DNA from: CAKZKT01 sp034434235
GTDB taxonomy: Bacteria > Chloroflexota > Anaerolineae > CG2-30-64-16
Direction: 5' to 3'
DNA length: 64,000 nucleotides
Assembly: GCA_034434235.1 (NCBI GenBank)
Contig: DAOTZV010000004.1
Coordinates: 23,132 to 87,131 of the forward strand
The notes under the pieces are model-generated. The model was given only the letters and a program-made list of their open reading frames with translations, was not told the origin of the DNA and searched no databases. The position numbers and the translations under genes were made by a program. Of this stretch, positions 43,573 through 51,360 are shown piece by piece (the first letter of the stretch is position 1; the number at the start of each line of letters is the position of its first letter).

Positions 43573-43905
43573 TCATGCAATAGTTGAAGATGCCAGGATT
43601 CGTTTACTCATGCGGTCTGCAAGCGCAGGATCCAGATCCGGCTCCGGCTCTGTCTGCTCGCGTGCGGCAAGCGCCCGTTGAACTTCATCCGACGAAGCGC
43701 GGCCTAACCGCCGAAGCAGAGCCTCGAAAGCCAGCTTCTGCTGTTCAAGCGCGTCTTCGGACATCGGCGCGGCCGTGTAGACCGTAGCAACCTGTCGCGT
43801 CAAAAGATACACGAGATATTGATTCAGCGAAACCTTTTCGCTTTCGGCTCGACTCTCCAGCTCACGATGCAACGAATCAGGCAGGCGAAGCGTCAAACGG
43901 CCCAT
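43573..43905 (-). CDS. Ribbon-helix-helix (HicB/Arc-like) antitoxin
   Basis: This is a 110-residue DNA-binding protein. The N-terminal RHH is MGRLTLRLPDSLHRELESRA followed by SLNQYLVYLL; the C-terminal part is acidic and helical (LAFEALLRRLGRASSDEVQR) and would bind the toxin. The ATG at 43905 is preceded by GAGGAGGAAGAGG. It follows the PIN gene directly and ends at gnd, in the toxin-first order. The RHH probably binds the palindrome in the promoter upstream of the PIN gene. Confidence 0.82.
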   Translation of the reverse strand: MGRLTLRLPDSLHRELESRAESEKVSLNQYLVYLLTRQVATVYTAAPMSEDALEQQKLAFEALLRRLGRASSDEVQRALAAREQTEPEPDLDPALADRMSKRILASSTIA

Positions 43906-43920
43906 CCTCTTCCTCCTCAA

Positions 43921-44331
43921 TCATCGTTTATCCAATGCCTGCAAAAACTCCACAGGACTCAACACCGAAAGGCCAAGCTCCTGTCGGGCGAGACGAAAAT
44001 CGCGCATGTTGAGCGTCACCACTGTCGCTCTGGCATTCATGGCACAATCAATCACCAGATCATCGCCTGGATCAGGAGAGATAGGCCTCCATGTAAAATA
44101 GATAAGCACGGGCTCGGCCTCGGCCAACATGCGTCCCAAAACCGGCTGGATCATGGCCCATCGGTCAGGCGATAACTTGCGCTCCAAGACATCTACATAT
44201 TGATACGCCAATGCCGTCGAGACACACGGCGTGTACAGACGCGCCAGCCAGGCCTCAACGATCAAACCGCAGGCCCCTCCCCTTCTCGTCAAGCCCTCGA
44301 AAAGGATATCGGTATCAATAACGGCGCGCAT
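43921..44331 (-). CDS. PIN-domain toxin
   Basis: This is a putative Mg2+-dependent ribonuclease of 136 residues, the toxin of a type II toxin-antitoxin pair. It begins MRAVIDTDILFEGLTRRGGA with the first PIN aspartates. DDLVIDCAMNARATVVTLNM carries the next acidic residues and the final strand, similar to the COG1569 toxin group. The ATG follows a TATAAT box by only 6 nt, so the message may be leaderless. The antitoxin follows with its own site. The pair is inserted between the larA-like gene and gnd. Confidence 0.85.
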   Translation of the reverse strand: MRAVIDTDILFEGLTRRGGACGLIVEAWLARLYTPCVSTALAYQYVDVLERKLSPDRWAMIQPVLGRMLAEAEPVLIYFTWRPISPDPGDDLVIDCAMNARATVVTLNMRDFRLARQELGLSVLSPVEFLQALDKR

Positions 44332-44337
44332 GACACT

Positions 44338-44366
44338 ATTATAGCACCATATACGGTGCACAACCA
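44338..44366 (-). promoter_or_regulatory. PIN toxin-antitoxin promoter with palindromic operator
   Basis: TATAAT (minus strand, about 44338-44343) lies 6 nt before the toxin ATG. A TTGGTT about 18 bp upstream can act as -35. Between them GCACCGTATATGGTGC (44344-44359) is a 16-bp near-perfect palindrome. Its place in the spacer suits autorepression by the RHH antitoxin. Confidence 0.65.
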
Positions 44367-44371
44367 AAGAT

Positions 44372-45667
44372 CTAAGCTTTCACCCGATACAACATTTCGC
44401 CCGCCTTCGGCACGAGCAAGATGCCTTCGTCTTCGCGGCCCCGCCACTCGTCCAGGACGATCGTCGCCGGGTCCATGTAGCCCAGGTTGATGCGCTCGCA
44501 CCGCTCGCGCGAGATGCCGGTCGCCAGGGTGACCTTGATGCGCAGCTTCTCCTCGCCGGTGACCGGGTCATAGGTCCCCTGGCCGCGCAGGTGGGTCGAG
44601 TGCGCCAGCACGCCCCACGGCAGGTCCTTGAAGCGATCCCACTGCTTCAAGAAATAATCGCGACAATGATAGCCGATCCGTTCCAGGATGTGACCGTGGG
44701 TGTAGGAGATCTCGGTGATGTGCGGCGCGTAGATGATCACCTCGCCGCCGTCGGCGATGGCCGGCTCCATCTTGTACATCCCCTTGGCACCGGTCCAGAT
44801 GTCGTCGTACAACTTCGGCATCACCGAGAGCACGCGCTGATACGGCCGATCCACCCACACGATGTGCACCTGGCTCGACAGATCGGACGCGGCCTCCCAC
44901 GCCTCTTCCGGCGCGCCGAAGTAAAGGCCTTGCAGGGGCGCACGGCCGTGCGCCCCCACAGGGCCGGGCGCCCCTATGGCCGGCGCCACCACCATCGCGC
45001 AGCACAGCCTGGGCCGCGGGATCATGGCCGCGGCGCGGTCGATCACCGCGCGCACCGGCGTGTGCTTCGTGCCGATGATCTCCCGGTTCGTGATCACCGC
45101 GCCCAGCCAGTGGGTGAAGTTGATCACCTCTGGGCCGCTGATGCCGGGGAAGAAGTACTTGTTGCCGCCCGAAAAGCCCACCACCTCGTGCGGGAAGGTC
45201 GGTCCGCAGATCACCAGCAGGTCGTAGTCGAGCACCCGCCGGTTGATGGTGACGGCCACCTCCTGCCGGAAGAGGCCGCCGGTCAGTTGCGCGATCTCAT
45301 CCTCCGAGATCGTGCCGAGCCGGACCAGCGCTTGCGGATCATCCCAGGCGTGGTTGAAGATGCGCGTGCCGGCGAACTTCGTGGCCCGTTCTTCGGCCGA
45401 AATGTCGAGCAGGTGGTTGATCGCCTCGTCGCCCAGCGCCATGTGCGTGCCGAGCGCGATCATGTAGTCGAGCGCCGCGACCTTGCCCCACAGCGCCTCG
45501 TGGAACAGCCGGAAGAGCTGGCCGTTGGGCGCGGTGCGCGTGCTATCGGGAATGATGACCAGGACGCGCTTGCCGACCACGTCGGCCTGCGCGAAGCCGC
45601 CGAAGACCACATGCCGGACTTCATCATCGCTCAGGAAACGATCGGCGTAACCCTTACCAATCAACAT
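44372..45667 (-). CDS. larA: LarA-family nickel-pincer racemase/epimerase homologue
   Basis: LarA uses a nickel pincer cofactor to racemise lactate; homologues epimerise other alpha-hydroxy acids, including D-gluconate at C2. This protein of 431 residues keeps the key residues of Thermoanaerobacterium LarA. The phosphate-binding block is IIPDSTR (Asp41, Arg44), and GTH has His75. GPTFPHEVVGFSGGNKYFFP gives His160 and the cofactor-bound Lys170, and VINFTHW gives His186. The spacing His-10-Lys-16-His equals that of LarA (H174, K184, H200). GGAGG stands 5 nt before the ATG. It lies with uxaC, uxaE, a mannonate-type SDR, a kinase and gnd, so a mannonate/gluconate epimerase is likelier than lactate racemase. 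Cofactor genes larB/C/E are not in the window. Residues near 231-244 come from a repeat. Confidence 0.88.
   Translation of the reverse strand: MLIGKGYADRFLSDDEVRHVVFGGFAQADVVGKRVLVIIPDSTRTAPNGQLFRLFHEALWGKVAALDYMIALGTHMALGDEAINHLLDISAEERATKFAGTRIFNHAWDDPQALVRLGTISEDEIAQLTGGLFRQEVAVTINRRVLDYDLLVICGPTFPHEVVGFSGGNKYFFPGISGPEVINFTHWLGAVITNREIIGTKHTPVRAVIDRAAAMIPRPRLCCAMVVAPAIGAPGPVGAHGRAPLQGLYFGAPEEAWEAASDLSSQVHIVWVDRPYQRVLSVMPKLYDDIWTGAKGMYKMEPAIADGGEVIIYAPHITEISYTHGHILERIGYHCRDYFLKQWDRFKDLPWGVLAHSTHLRGQGTYDPVTGEEKLRIKVTLATGISRERCERINLGYMDPATIVLDEWRGREDEGILLVPKAGEMLYRVKA
44935..44956. repeat. GCGCACGGCCGTGCGC palindrome inside the larA-like gene
   Basis: A perfect 22-bp palindrome (arms GGGGCGCACGG) lies in frame and is translated, on the minus strand, as VGAHGRAPLQ. 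A degenerate second copy follows (to about 44978). It is the same element as in glnE at 30587-30614. Confidence 0.85.
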
Positions 45668-45692
45668 GTATACCTCCAAGGCAAATCGGCGC

Positions 45693-45872
45693 TCACTCGA
45701 ACTCCGCCACAATGGGTGGCCACCGACGCCGGCTGAACAGATGTAAGATGGTCGTATTCGAGCTGCCGCCTCGCGCGATTGAACCGAGCGGTTCAACGCG
45801 CGCGGCCGGCGGATTGCCCGGCCACACGGGCGATGTCGCGCTGAGCGGATAGGAAAGCAGACGATAGGACAT
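45693..45872 (-). pseudogene. Truncated cyclase-family (kynurenine formamidase-like) gene remnant
   Basis: The ATG at 45872 shares a base with the alcohol dehydrogenase stop (TGATG). The 59-codon product begins MSYRLLSYPLSATSPVWPGN and goes on PPAARVEPLG...GSSNTTILHLFS. This is the N-terminus of PF04199 cyclase-type hydrolases, which normally continue with the zinc motif HxGTHxDxPxH and total some 210-260 residues. Here the similarity stops at HLFS; an unrelated 13-residue tail (RRRWPPIVAEFE) and a stop follow, so the catalytic domain has been deleted. It fills the 204-bp gap between the dehydrogenase and the larA-like gene. Confidence 0.7.
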
Positions 45873-46891
45873 CACGGCTTCAATACCACTTTGACCGCGT
45901 CGAGCGCGCCCTTGGCCAGGTCGTGGAAGATCTGCGGGCCGGCCTCCAGCGGCGCGATCTGCTCGATGATCGGCGTCACGTCCACCCGCCGCGAGCGCAA
46001 CGCCTCGATGGCGCGGCCGAATTCGACGTTGAACGCGTACACCCCGCGCACGGTGATCTCGCGCGTGACCACCTGTTGCATGCCGATCTCGATGGTCGGC
46101 GCGGCATTGCCGATCCAGGTGACATGGCCGCCGGGCCGCACCAGCTCCAGCGACTGCCGGGCCGTCGCGGTGATGCCGACCGCCTCGATCACCACCGGCG
46201 CGCCGGCCTCGCCGGCGTATTTGCGCACGACCGCGGCCAGGTCCTCTTGGGCCGGATTCACGGCCGCGTCCGCGCCGAGCCGCCGCGCCACCTCCAGCCG
46301 GTGCGGGCTGAGGTCGCTGACGATCACCGCGCCGGCGCCCTTCAGCCGGCACGCCAGCAGCGTCAACAGGCCGATGGTGCCCGCGCCCAGGATCACCACC
46401 GTGTCCATCAGGCGGATGGGGCTCATGTTCGCCGCGTGCATGGCCACCGACAGCGGCTCCACCAGCGCGCCCTGCTCCCAAGGCACCTCGTCGGGCAGGT
46501 CGTAGAGGAGCTGTTGCGGCACCGCCACGGCCTCGGCGTTCGAGCCGTTGGTAGACATCATGCCCAATCCGCGGCGGTTGGTGCAGATGTTCGGCATGCC
46601 GGCCAGGCAGTTGACGCACTTGCCGCACGTGATGATCGGCTGCACAACCACCCGGTCGCCGACCCGATGCCCCGTGACCCCCGGCCCCACCGCGCTGATC
46701 ACGCCGCTGAACTCGTGGCCCATCACCATCGGCGGGATGCGCCGGCCGGTCGAGCCGGTGAAGCCATGGACATCCGACCCGCAGACGCCGGTCGCCTTGA
46801 CCGCGACGATCACCTCGCCGGGGCCGGGTTCGGGCGCGGGAATCTCGCGCACCGGCATCTGCCACGGCCCTTCGTATACGAGAGCTTTCAT
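45872..46891 (-). CDS. Zinc-dependent medium-chain alcohol/polyol dehydrogenase
   Basis: This is an NAD(P)-dependent MDR enzyme of 339 residues. Catalytic zinc residues are in TGVCGSDVHGF and MGHEFSG; the structural zinc cysteines are CGKCVNCLAGMPNIC. The Rossmann loop is VVILGAGTIGLLTLLACR. It most resembles sorbitol/threonine dehydrogenase-type members. The ATG at 46891 is 2 bp after the SDR stop; a GTG two codons upstream is also possible. Its place among hexuronate genes suggests an aldonate or polyol substrate, possibly D-altronate/tagaturonate- or gluconate-type. The substrate is not defined by sequence. Confidence 0.9.
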   Translation of the reverse strand: MKALVYEGPWQMPVREIPAPEPGPGEVIVAVKATGVCGSDVHGFTGSTGRRIPPMVMGHEFSGVISAVGPGVTGHRVGDRVVVQPIITCGKCVNCLAGMPNICTNRRGLGMMSTNGSNAEAVAVPQQLLYDLPDEVPWEQGALVEPLSVAMHAANMSPIRLMDTVVILGAGTIGLLTLLACRLKGAGAVIVSDLSPHRLEVARRLGADAAVNPAQEDLAAVVRKYAGEAGAPVVIEAVGITATARQSLELVRPGGHVTWIGNAAPTIEIGMQQVVTREITVRGVYAFNVEFGRAIEALRSRRVDVTPIIEQIAPLEAGPQIFHDLAKGALDAVKVVLKP

Positions 46892-46893
46892 GT

Positions 46894-47739
46894 TCACACC
46901 CCGCTATACGCCGCGAACCCGCCGTCAATCGGGATCACCACGCCGGTGACGAACGCCGAGGCCGGCGAGACGAGCCACAACACCGCGCCGATCAGATCTT
47001 CGGGCGAGCCGAACCGGCCCATCGGCGTGTGCGCGATGATCGCCTTCCCGCGCGGGGTCAGCTCGCCGGTCTCCTTGTCGGTCAACAGGTAGCGGTTCTG
47101 CTCGGTGAGGAAGAAGCCGGGCGCGAGGGCGTTGACGCGGATGCGCGGGGAGTATTCCTGGGCCATGTAGACCGCCAGCCACTGGGTGAAGTTGCTCACC
47201 CCGGCCTTGGCCGCCGCGTAAGCCACCACGCGCGTCAGGGGGCGGATTGCGGCCATGGAAGAGATGTTCAGGATCACGCCCTCGCCGCGCTCGGCCATGC
47301 CGCGACCGAAGACCTGACAGGGGATCATCGTGCCGAGCATGTTCAAATCGAAGACGAAGCGCAGGGCTTCCTCCGGCACGTCGAAGAAGCTCATGTCGGG
47401 GCCGGTGGTGGCGGCCGGCTTATTGCCCCCGGCCGCGTTGATCAGGATGTCCACCGCGCCCAGCTCTTGCCGGATCACCTCTTCGGCCTTGACGAGCGTC
47501 TCGCGCTTGAGCACATCGGCATAGACCACCGCTACCTTGCCGATGCCGGGCTTGTCTATCATCTGGATGCGTTTGATCAGGCGATCGGCGAGCGCGGGAT
47601 CGCGATCGAGGATCGCTACGTTCGCGCCACAGCCCACCAGCGCGCAAGCCATCTCGCCGCCCAGGATGCCGGCACCTCCGGTGATGGCCACGGTGTGGCC
47701 GGACAGATTGTATGTCAGAGTAATTTCTGCCAAATCCAT
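46894..47739 (-). CDS. SDR-family D-mannonate oxidoreductase (fructuronate reductase) candidate
   Basis: This is an NAD(P)H-dependent short-chain dehydrogenase of 281 residues. TGGAGILGGEMACALVGCGA is the cofactor loop, ILINAAGGNKPAAT the NNAG-type block, and YAAAKAGVSNFTQWLAVYMA has the catalytic Tyr-x3-Lys. The phrase RIRVNALAPGFFLTEQNRYL is typical of SDR enzymes annotated as D-mannonate oxidoreductase, which replace the classic UxuB. It follows uxaE (28 bp gap), supporting reduction of fructuronate to mannonate. It ends just before the zinc dehydrogenase gene. Confidence 0.85.
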   Translation of the reverse strand: MDLAEITLTYNLSGHTVAITGGAGILGGEMACALVGCGANVAILDRDPALADRLIKRIQMIDKPGIGKVAVVYADVLKRETLVKAEEVIRQELGAVDILINAAGGNKPAATTGPDMSFFDVPEEALRFVFDLNMLGTMIPCQVFGRGMAERGEGVILNISSMAAIRPLTRVVAYAAAKAGVSNFTQWLAVYMAQEYSPRIRVNALAPGFFLTEQNRYLLTDKETGELTPRGKAIIAHTPMGRFGSPEDLIGAVLWLVSPASAFVTGVVIPIDGGFAAYSGV

Positions 47740-47767
47740 AGGATCGTATCCTGTTCTCGTGAAGGGT

Positions 47768-49294
47768 TTATGAAGACGCCGATTGGACAAACGGCGTCAG
47801 ATGGCGGATGAAATGCGCCTTCACGTTCGCCGCGTAGGCGTCGCCATGCGCGCGCAACAACGCCATGAGGCGATCGTAGAAACGCGGCGTGCCGTCGGGA
47901 TTCTGCCAGCGCAACACCGAGCCGAAGGTGACGTGCAGGATCTCGCGCGCGTCGAACTGATCGAGCAGCTTCGGCAGGTCGGCCTCGGCCAGGTCTGCAG
48001 GCCGCGGCGCGCGGTCGAGCTGCGCCGAGACGTGGTAGCTCGCCCGGTCGGTCTCGTAGCGTTCGCGCGCGAAGGCGTAGATCTCGCGAAAGAAGGCCGG
48101 ATCGAGCGCGGCGATCGTGCGCAGCGCCTCCAGGTAGCTCGTGCCGGCGGTCTTCAGATGCACCAGGCCCCTGGTCAACCGTGCGGCGATGGGATAGATG
48201 CTGAACTTGTCGGAGCCGGAGTGAAGGCTCAGCTTGTACGGCCCGACCGCGCGGGCGATGGCCGCATGGCCGGCGAAGTCGGCCGCGAACGCGTCCAGGT
48301 CGCCGATGTAATCCACGCCCTTCTCGAAGCGGCCCACGTAGCGCGGGGCCAGGCTTACCCACCGCACGCCCAGCCGGCGCAGCTCGCGCGCGATGAAGAG
48401 GTGCTCGGCGTGGGTGGTGGGCGTTTCGGTCTCGTCAACCGAAACCTCGAGCTCGAACTGCGGCCCGCTCTCCTGGCCGCGCGCCGGCGCCGGAAAGCGC
48501 GCGGCCAGATGCCGATACAGCGCGGCCACGTGTGCCACGGCCCGGCCGTACTTCACCGCGGCACGCAACAGCGTCTCGTCGTCGTAGGCGATGGCGCGAT
48601 CCTCGACCTCGATGCGCTTGCCCACGTAGGCCGTGCGCAATGCCGACGCGCTGGTCTCCAGCGCCAGCCAGGGGAGCGCGTCGTACTTGCGGCCCAGGGC
48701 GGCGATCTCATCGGTATCGGCCGCGGGGTCCACGTGTTCGCCCGGATCAATCGTGAAGAAGGTAAAGCCGGCCGCCGCGCACGCGTCTATGTCGGCGGTC
48801 GTCTTCAGGTGATCGGCGTCCGCGCCGACCCCCGCGCGCCAGCCCTCCTGGAAGATGCCCCAGGTGGCGTCATCCATCACCTGCTGAGGGGTGCGGCCGG
48901 TGCGGGCCATCTCGCGGATGGATTGCTGCGCGAAGATCGGCGCGATGCCGCCGCCGACCGCGCGCACGGCCTGGACGTGGCCCGGCGTCGCCAGCCCCAG
49001 GCGGTCGCCCATGCCGGCCGAGGTGCGCAGGCCGAGCGGCGCCGGCCGCAGCCACGCCAGATGTCGGCGCAAGGCCGCGGCGTTGGTCGGGCTGGTCGGC
49101 CCGAGGAGCAGCGTCTTGCCCGCCTGCTCGCTCGTCTCGCCCTCGAAGTCGGCCAGGACGGCCGCGCCCGGTTCGGCCCACACGGCCAGGCGCGGCCCGG
49201 CGGCCGTCTTTGCCAGCGCAAACTCCGCGGCCGCCGCGGCCACGACGGAATTCGGATAGATCTCCAGACCTGCAAGTTGTTTGAGAGTCAACAT
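47768..49294 (-). CDS. uxaE: Tagaturonate epimerase
   Basis: UxaE interconverts D-tagaturonate and D-fructuronate, as described for Thermotoga. The protein has 508 residues. It begins MLTLKQLAGLEIYPNSVVAA; the conserved blocks are GWRAGVGADADHLKTTADID, FFTIDPGEHVD, FELEVSVDETETPTT and the metal/substrate region YKLSLHSGSDKFSIYP. AAGGA lies upstream of the ATG. The gene is 10 bp after uxaC, so the two enzymes are clearly cotranscribed and sequential in galacturonate use. Confidence 0.9.
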   Translation of the reverse strand: MLTLKQLAGLEIYPNSVVAAAAAEFALAKTAAGPRLAVWAEPGAAVLADFEGETSEQAGKTLLLGPTSPTNAAALRRHLAWLRPAPLGLRTSAGMGDRLGLATPGHVQAVRAVGGGIAPIFAQQSIREMARTGRTPQQVMDDATWGIFQEGWRAGVGADADHLKTTADIDACAAAGFTFFTIDPGEHVDPAADTDEIAALGRKYDALPWLALETSASALRTAYVGKRIEVEDRAIAYDDETLLRAAVKYGRAVAHVAALYRHLAARFPAPARGQESGPQFELEVSVDETETPTTHAEHLFIARELRRLGVRWVSLAPRYVGRFEKGVDYIGDLDAFAADFAGHAAIARAVGPYKLSLHSGSDKFSIYPIAARLTRGLVHLKTAGTSYLEALRTIAALDPAFFREIYAFARERYETDRASYHVSAQLDRAPRPADLAEADLPKLLDQFDAREILHVTFGSVLRWQNPDGTPRFYDRLMALLRAHGDAYAANVKAHFIRHLTPFVQSASS

Positions 49295-49304
49295 AAATGC
49301 TTCC

Positions 49305-50723
49305 TTACAGCTTATACGCCTTCTTCGCCAGGCCATACGCCATGTCGTGCGCCATCTCCTCCGCGTCGTCCAGGCCGACGATGCCGCGCACCACCAGCCC
49401 CGCCAGCCAGTTCGCCGAGGCGCGACGCCACACGTCGTGGCGGGCCGGGATGGAGGGGAAGGCGCGCGTGTCGTCGTTGAAGCCGGCCGTGTTGTACAGC
49501 CCGGCCGTCTCCATCACCTGGTCGAAGTAGCGCGCCATGCCGTTCAGGCTGTCGTGGAACCACCACGGCGGGCCGAGCCGCAGCGCGGGATAGTGGCCGG
49601 CCAACGGCGCCAGCTCGCGGCTATAGGTGGTCTCGTCCAGGGTGAAGAGGATCAGCGTGAGCCGGCGGTCGCGGCCGTATTTGTCCAACAGCGGCTTGAG
49701 GTTGCGCGTGTACTCGGTGGCGATCGGGATGTCGGCGCCCTTGTCCAGGCCGTGGCGGGCGAAGACTTCGGGATTGTGGTTGCGGAACGAGCCGGGGTGA
49801 AGCTGCATCACCAACCCGTCCTCGATGCTCATGCGCGCCATCTCCATCAGCATGTGGCCGGTGAAGCGCGCCGCGTCGTCGGCGGTGGCCTGGCCCTTGA
49901 GCGCACGGGCAAAGATCGCCTCGGCTTCGGCCGCGCTCAGTTCGCCGGTCGCCGGGGTCAGGGCCGCGTGATCGGTCGCGGTGGCGCCCATCTGCTTGAA
50001 AAACGCGCGGCGGTTCTCCAGCGCGGCGATCAACGCCCGATAGCTGTTCACTTCGATGCCGCTCGCCGCGCTGAGCGCCTCGATGTTCTGCCGCCAGCCC
50101 GGCGCGTCCAGGTTGACGACGCCATCGGGCCGGAAGGTGGGCACGACGCGGCCCCGCCAGCCCGACGCCCGGATCGCCTGATGATGGACGAGCGGATCGG
50201 AGGCGGCGTCGGTCGTGGCAAGCACCTCGATGTTGAAGCGCTCGAAGAGCGCGCGCGGCCGGAACTCGGGCCGCGCCAGGCAATCGGCGATCTGGTCGTA
50301 GATGCGCTGCGCCGAGGCGCCGGTCAGCTTCTCGGTGACGCCGAAGACCTCGACCAGCTCCTGCGTCAACCAGATGCCGGTGGGGGCGCCGCGAAAGAGG
50401 TAGAAGTGGTCGGCGAAGGTCTGCCAGATCTTGCGGTGATCGGTCTCGACCGGGCCGCCGTCGCGCCGCGGCACGCCGAGCGCCTCCAGCGGCACGCCCT
50501 GGGAATAGAGCATGCGGAAGACGTAGTGATCGGGGATGATCAGCAGGTCGGCCGGGCTGCCGAACGAGTAATCCGGGTCGGCGAACATGCGCGGGTCCAC
50601 GTGGCCATGCGGGCAGATGAGCGGCAGGCCCGCCACCTGCGCGTACAGATGGCGGGCGATCTCCTTCTGGCGGCCATCGGGGCCGAAGAAACGATCGGGG
50701 GAAAGCAAGGGATCGTGATTCAT
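49305..50723 (-). CDS. uxaC: Uronate isomerase
   Basis: UxaC isomerises D-glucuronate to D-fructuronate and D-galacturonate to D-tagaturonate. It is an amidohydrolase-fold enzyme of 472 residues. LICPHGHVDPRMF has the HxH metal motif, LATTDAASDPLVHH, and VVPTFRPDGVVNLDAPGW; FNDDTRAFPSIPARHDVWRR carries the C-terminal family block. The ATG at 50723 is preferred to a GTG three codons upstream (50732). It lies 27 bp after the small antitoxin gene, so the promoter is probably before the toxin-antitoxin module or inside it. Confidence 0.95.
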   Translation of the reverse strand: MNHDPLLSPDRFFGPDGRQKEIARHLYAQVAGLPLICPHGHVDPRMFADPDYSFGSPADLLIIPDHYVFRMLYSQGVPLEALGVPRRDGGPVETDHRKIWQTFADHFYLFRGAPTGIWLTQELVEVFGVTEKLTGASAQRIYDQIADCLARPEFRPRALFERFNIEVLATTDAASDPLVHHQAIRASGWRGRVVPTFRPDGVVNLDAPGWRQNIEALSAASGIEVNSYRALIAALENRRAFFKQMGATATDHAALTPATGELSAAEAEAIFARALKGQATADDAARFTGHMLMEMARMSIEDGLVMQLHPGSFRNHNPEVFARHGLDKGADIPIATEYTRNLKPLLDKYGRDRRLTLILFTLDETTYSRELAPLAGHYPALRLGPPWWFHDSLNGMARYFDQVMETAGLYNTAGFNDDTRAFPSIPARHDVWRRASANWLAGLVVRGIVGLDDAEEMAHDMAYGLAKKAYKL

Positions 50724-50750
50724 GCGGTTCACTCTGTGATTTTGCTCTGC

Positions 50751-50999
50751 TTATTCGACGCCCAAGCGGGCGCTCACCTCGTCCAGCGATAGGGCCGCCT
50801 TCTCCTGGCCCCGGCTATCCAACAGACGCATGAGCTCCTGATTCTGACGCGTTAGCTCAATCTCGCGATCGAAATTGTCCAGTTCGGCCAACAGGAACTC
50901 ACGACCGTCTTGGGTCTTTAGCACCAGGTTCTCGATGCTTGCTTGCTTCAACAGGGCATTGAGAATCCGTGCACGCGGAGATATCATAACTGTTCTCAT
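50751..50999 (-). CDS. Putative antitoxin partner of RelE-like toxin
   Basis: This 82-residue protein has no domain I can name. It is basic at the N-terminus (MISPRARILNALLKQA) and has a coiled, acidic middle (AELDNFDREIELTRQNQELM) and a C-terminal helix (LSLDEVSARLGVE). The start overlaps the toxin stop by 4 bp (ATGA). Size, coupling and position make it the likely antitoxin. Confidence 0.7.
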   Translation of the reverse strand: MRTVMISPRARILNALLKQASIENLVLKTQDGREFLLAELDNFDREIELTRQNQELMRLLDSRGQEKAALSLDEVSARLGVE

Positions 51000-51289
51000 A
51001 ATCTATACTCCTCTCCCCGCACAAATAAGACATTGCCTTCCTTTCGTCCAATCATCTTGACTTCCACCACGCCGCTGGCCGCATCCACATCATAGAACAC
51101 GCGATATCGTCTGAGGCGAGCTTCCCACTCTGATACCTGGTTAGGGCGCAATCTCTTACGATTTCGAGACTCAACGTCGGGCTGAAACGATAGCGCTGTT
51201 CTCATACCATCCAGTATCAACTTCTGTTCGGCCTTGCGAAACCACTTCAGGTCGTCCAAAGCAGAAGCAGTAAGCGCAATGGAAAACAT
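50996..51289 (-). CDS. RelE/ParE-superfamily toxin
   Basis: This 97-residue protein has the fold of mRNA-interferase-like toxins. ALDDLKWFRKAEQKLILDGM forms the first helices, RKRLRPNQVSEWEARLRRYR the central strands, and VFYDVDAASGVVEVKMIGRK the conserved RVFYxxD-type strand. The ATG at 51289 is chosen; GTG and TTG codons lie just upstream. The toxin precedes the antitoxin, which is usual for HigBA-type and some RelE pairs. The module is placed between the FGGY kinase and uxaC genes. Confidence 0.8.
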   Translation of the reverse strand: MFSIALTASALDDLKWFRKAEQKLILDGMRTALSFQPDVESRNRKRLRPNQVSEWEARLRRYRVFYDVDAASGVVEVKMIGRKEGNVLFVRGEEYRL

Positions 51290-51312
51290 AGTCACCAAGT
51301 CGCAACAATCAG

Positions 51313-51341
51313 ATTATACACGTCTTCGCTTACTGAAACAA
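51313..51341 (-). promoter_or_regulatory. Promoter of the RelE module, perhaps also of uxaC-uxaE
   Basis: On the minus strand TTGTTT (51336-51341) and a perfect TATAAT (51313-51318, TG just before it) are 17 bp apart. The start would be near 51306. Because little space exists between the antitoxin and uxaC, this promoter may also drive the hexuronate genes. Confidence 0.65.
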
Positions 51342-51360
51342 AAGAGCCGATCTTTCGTCG

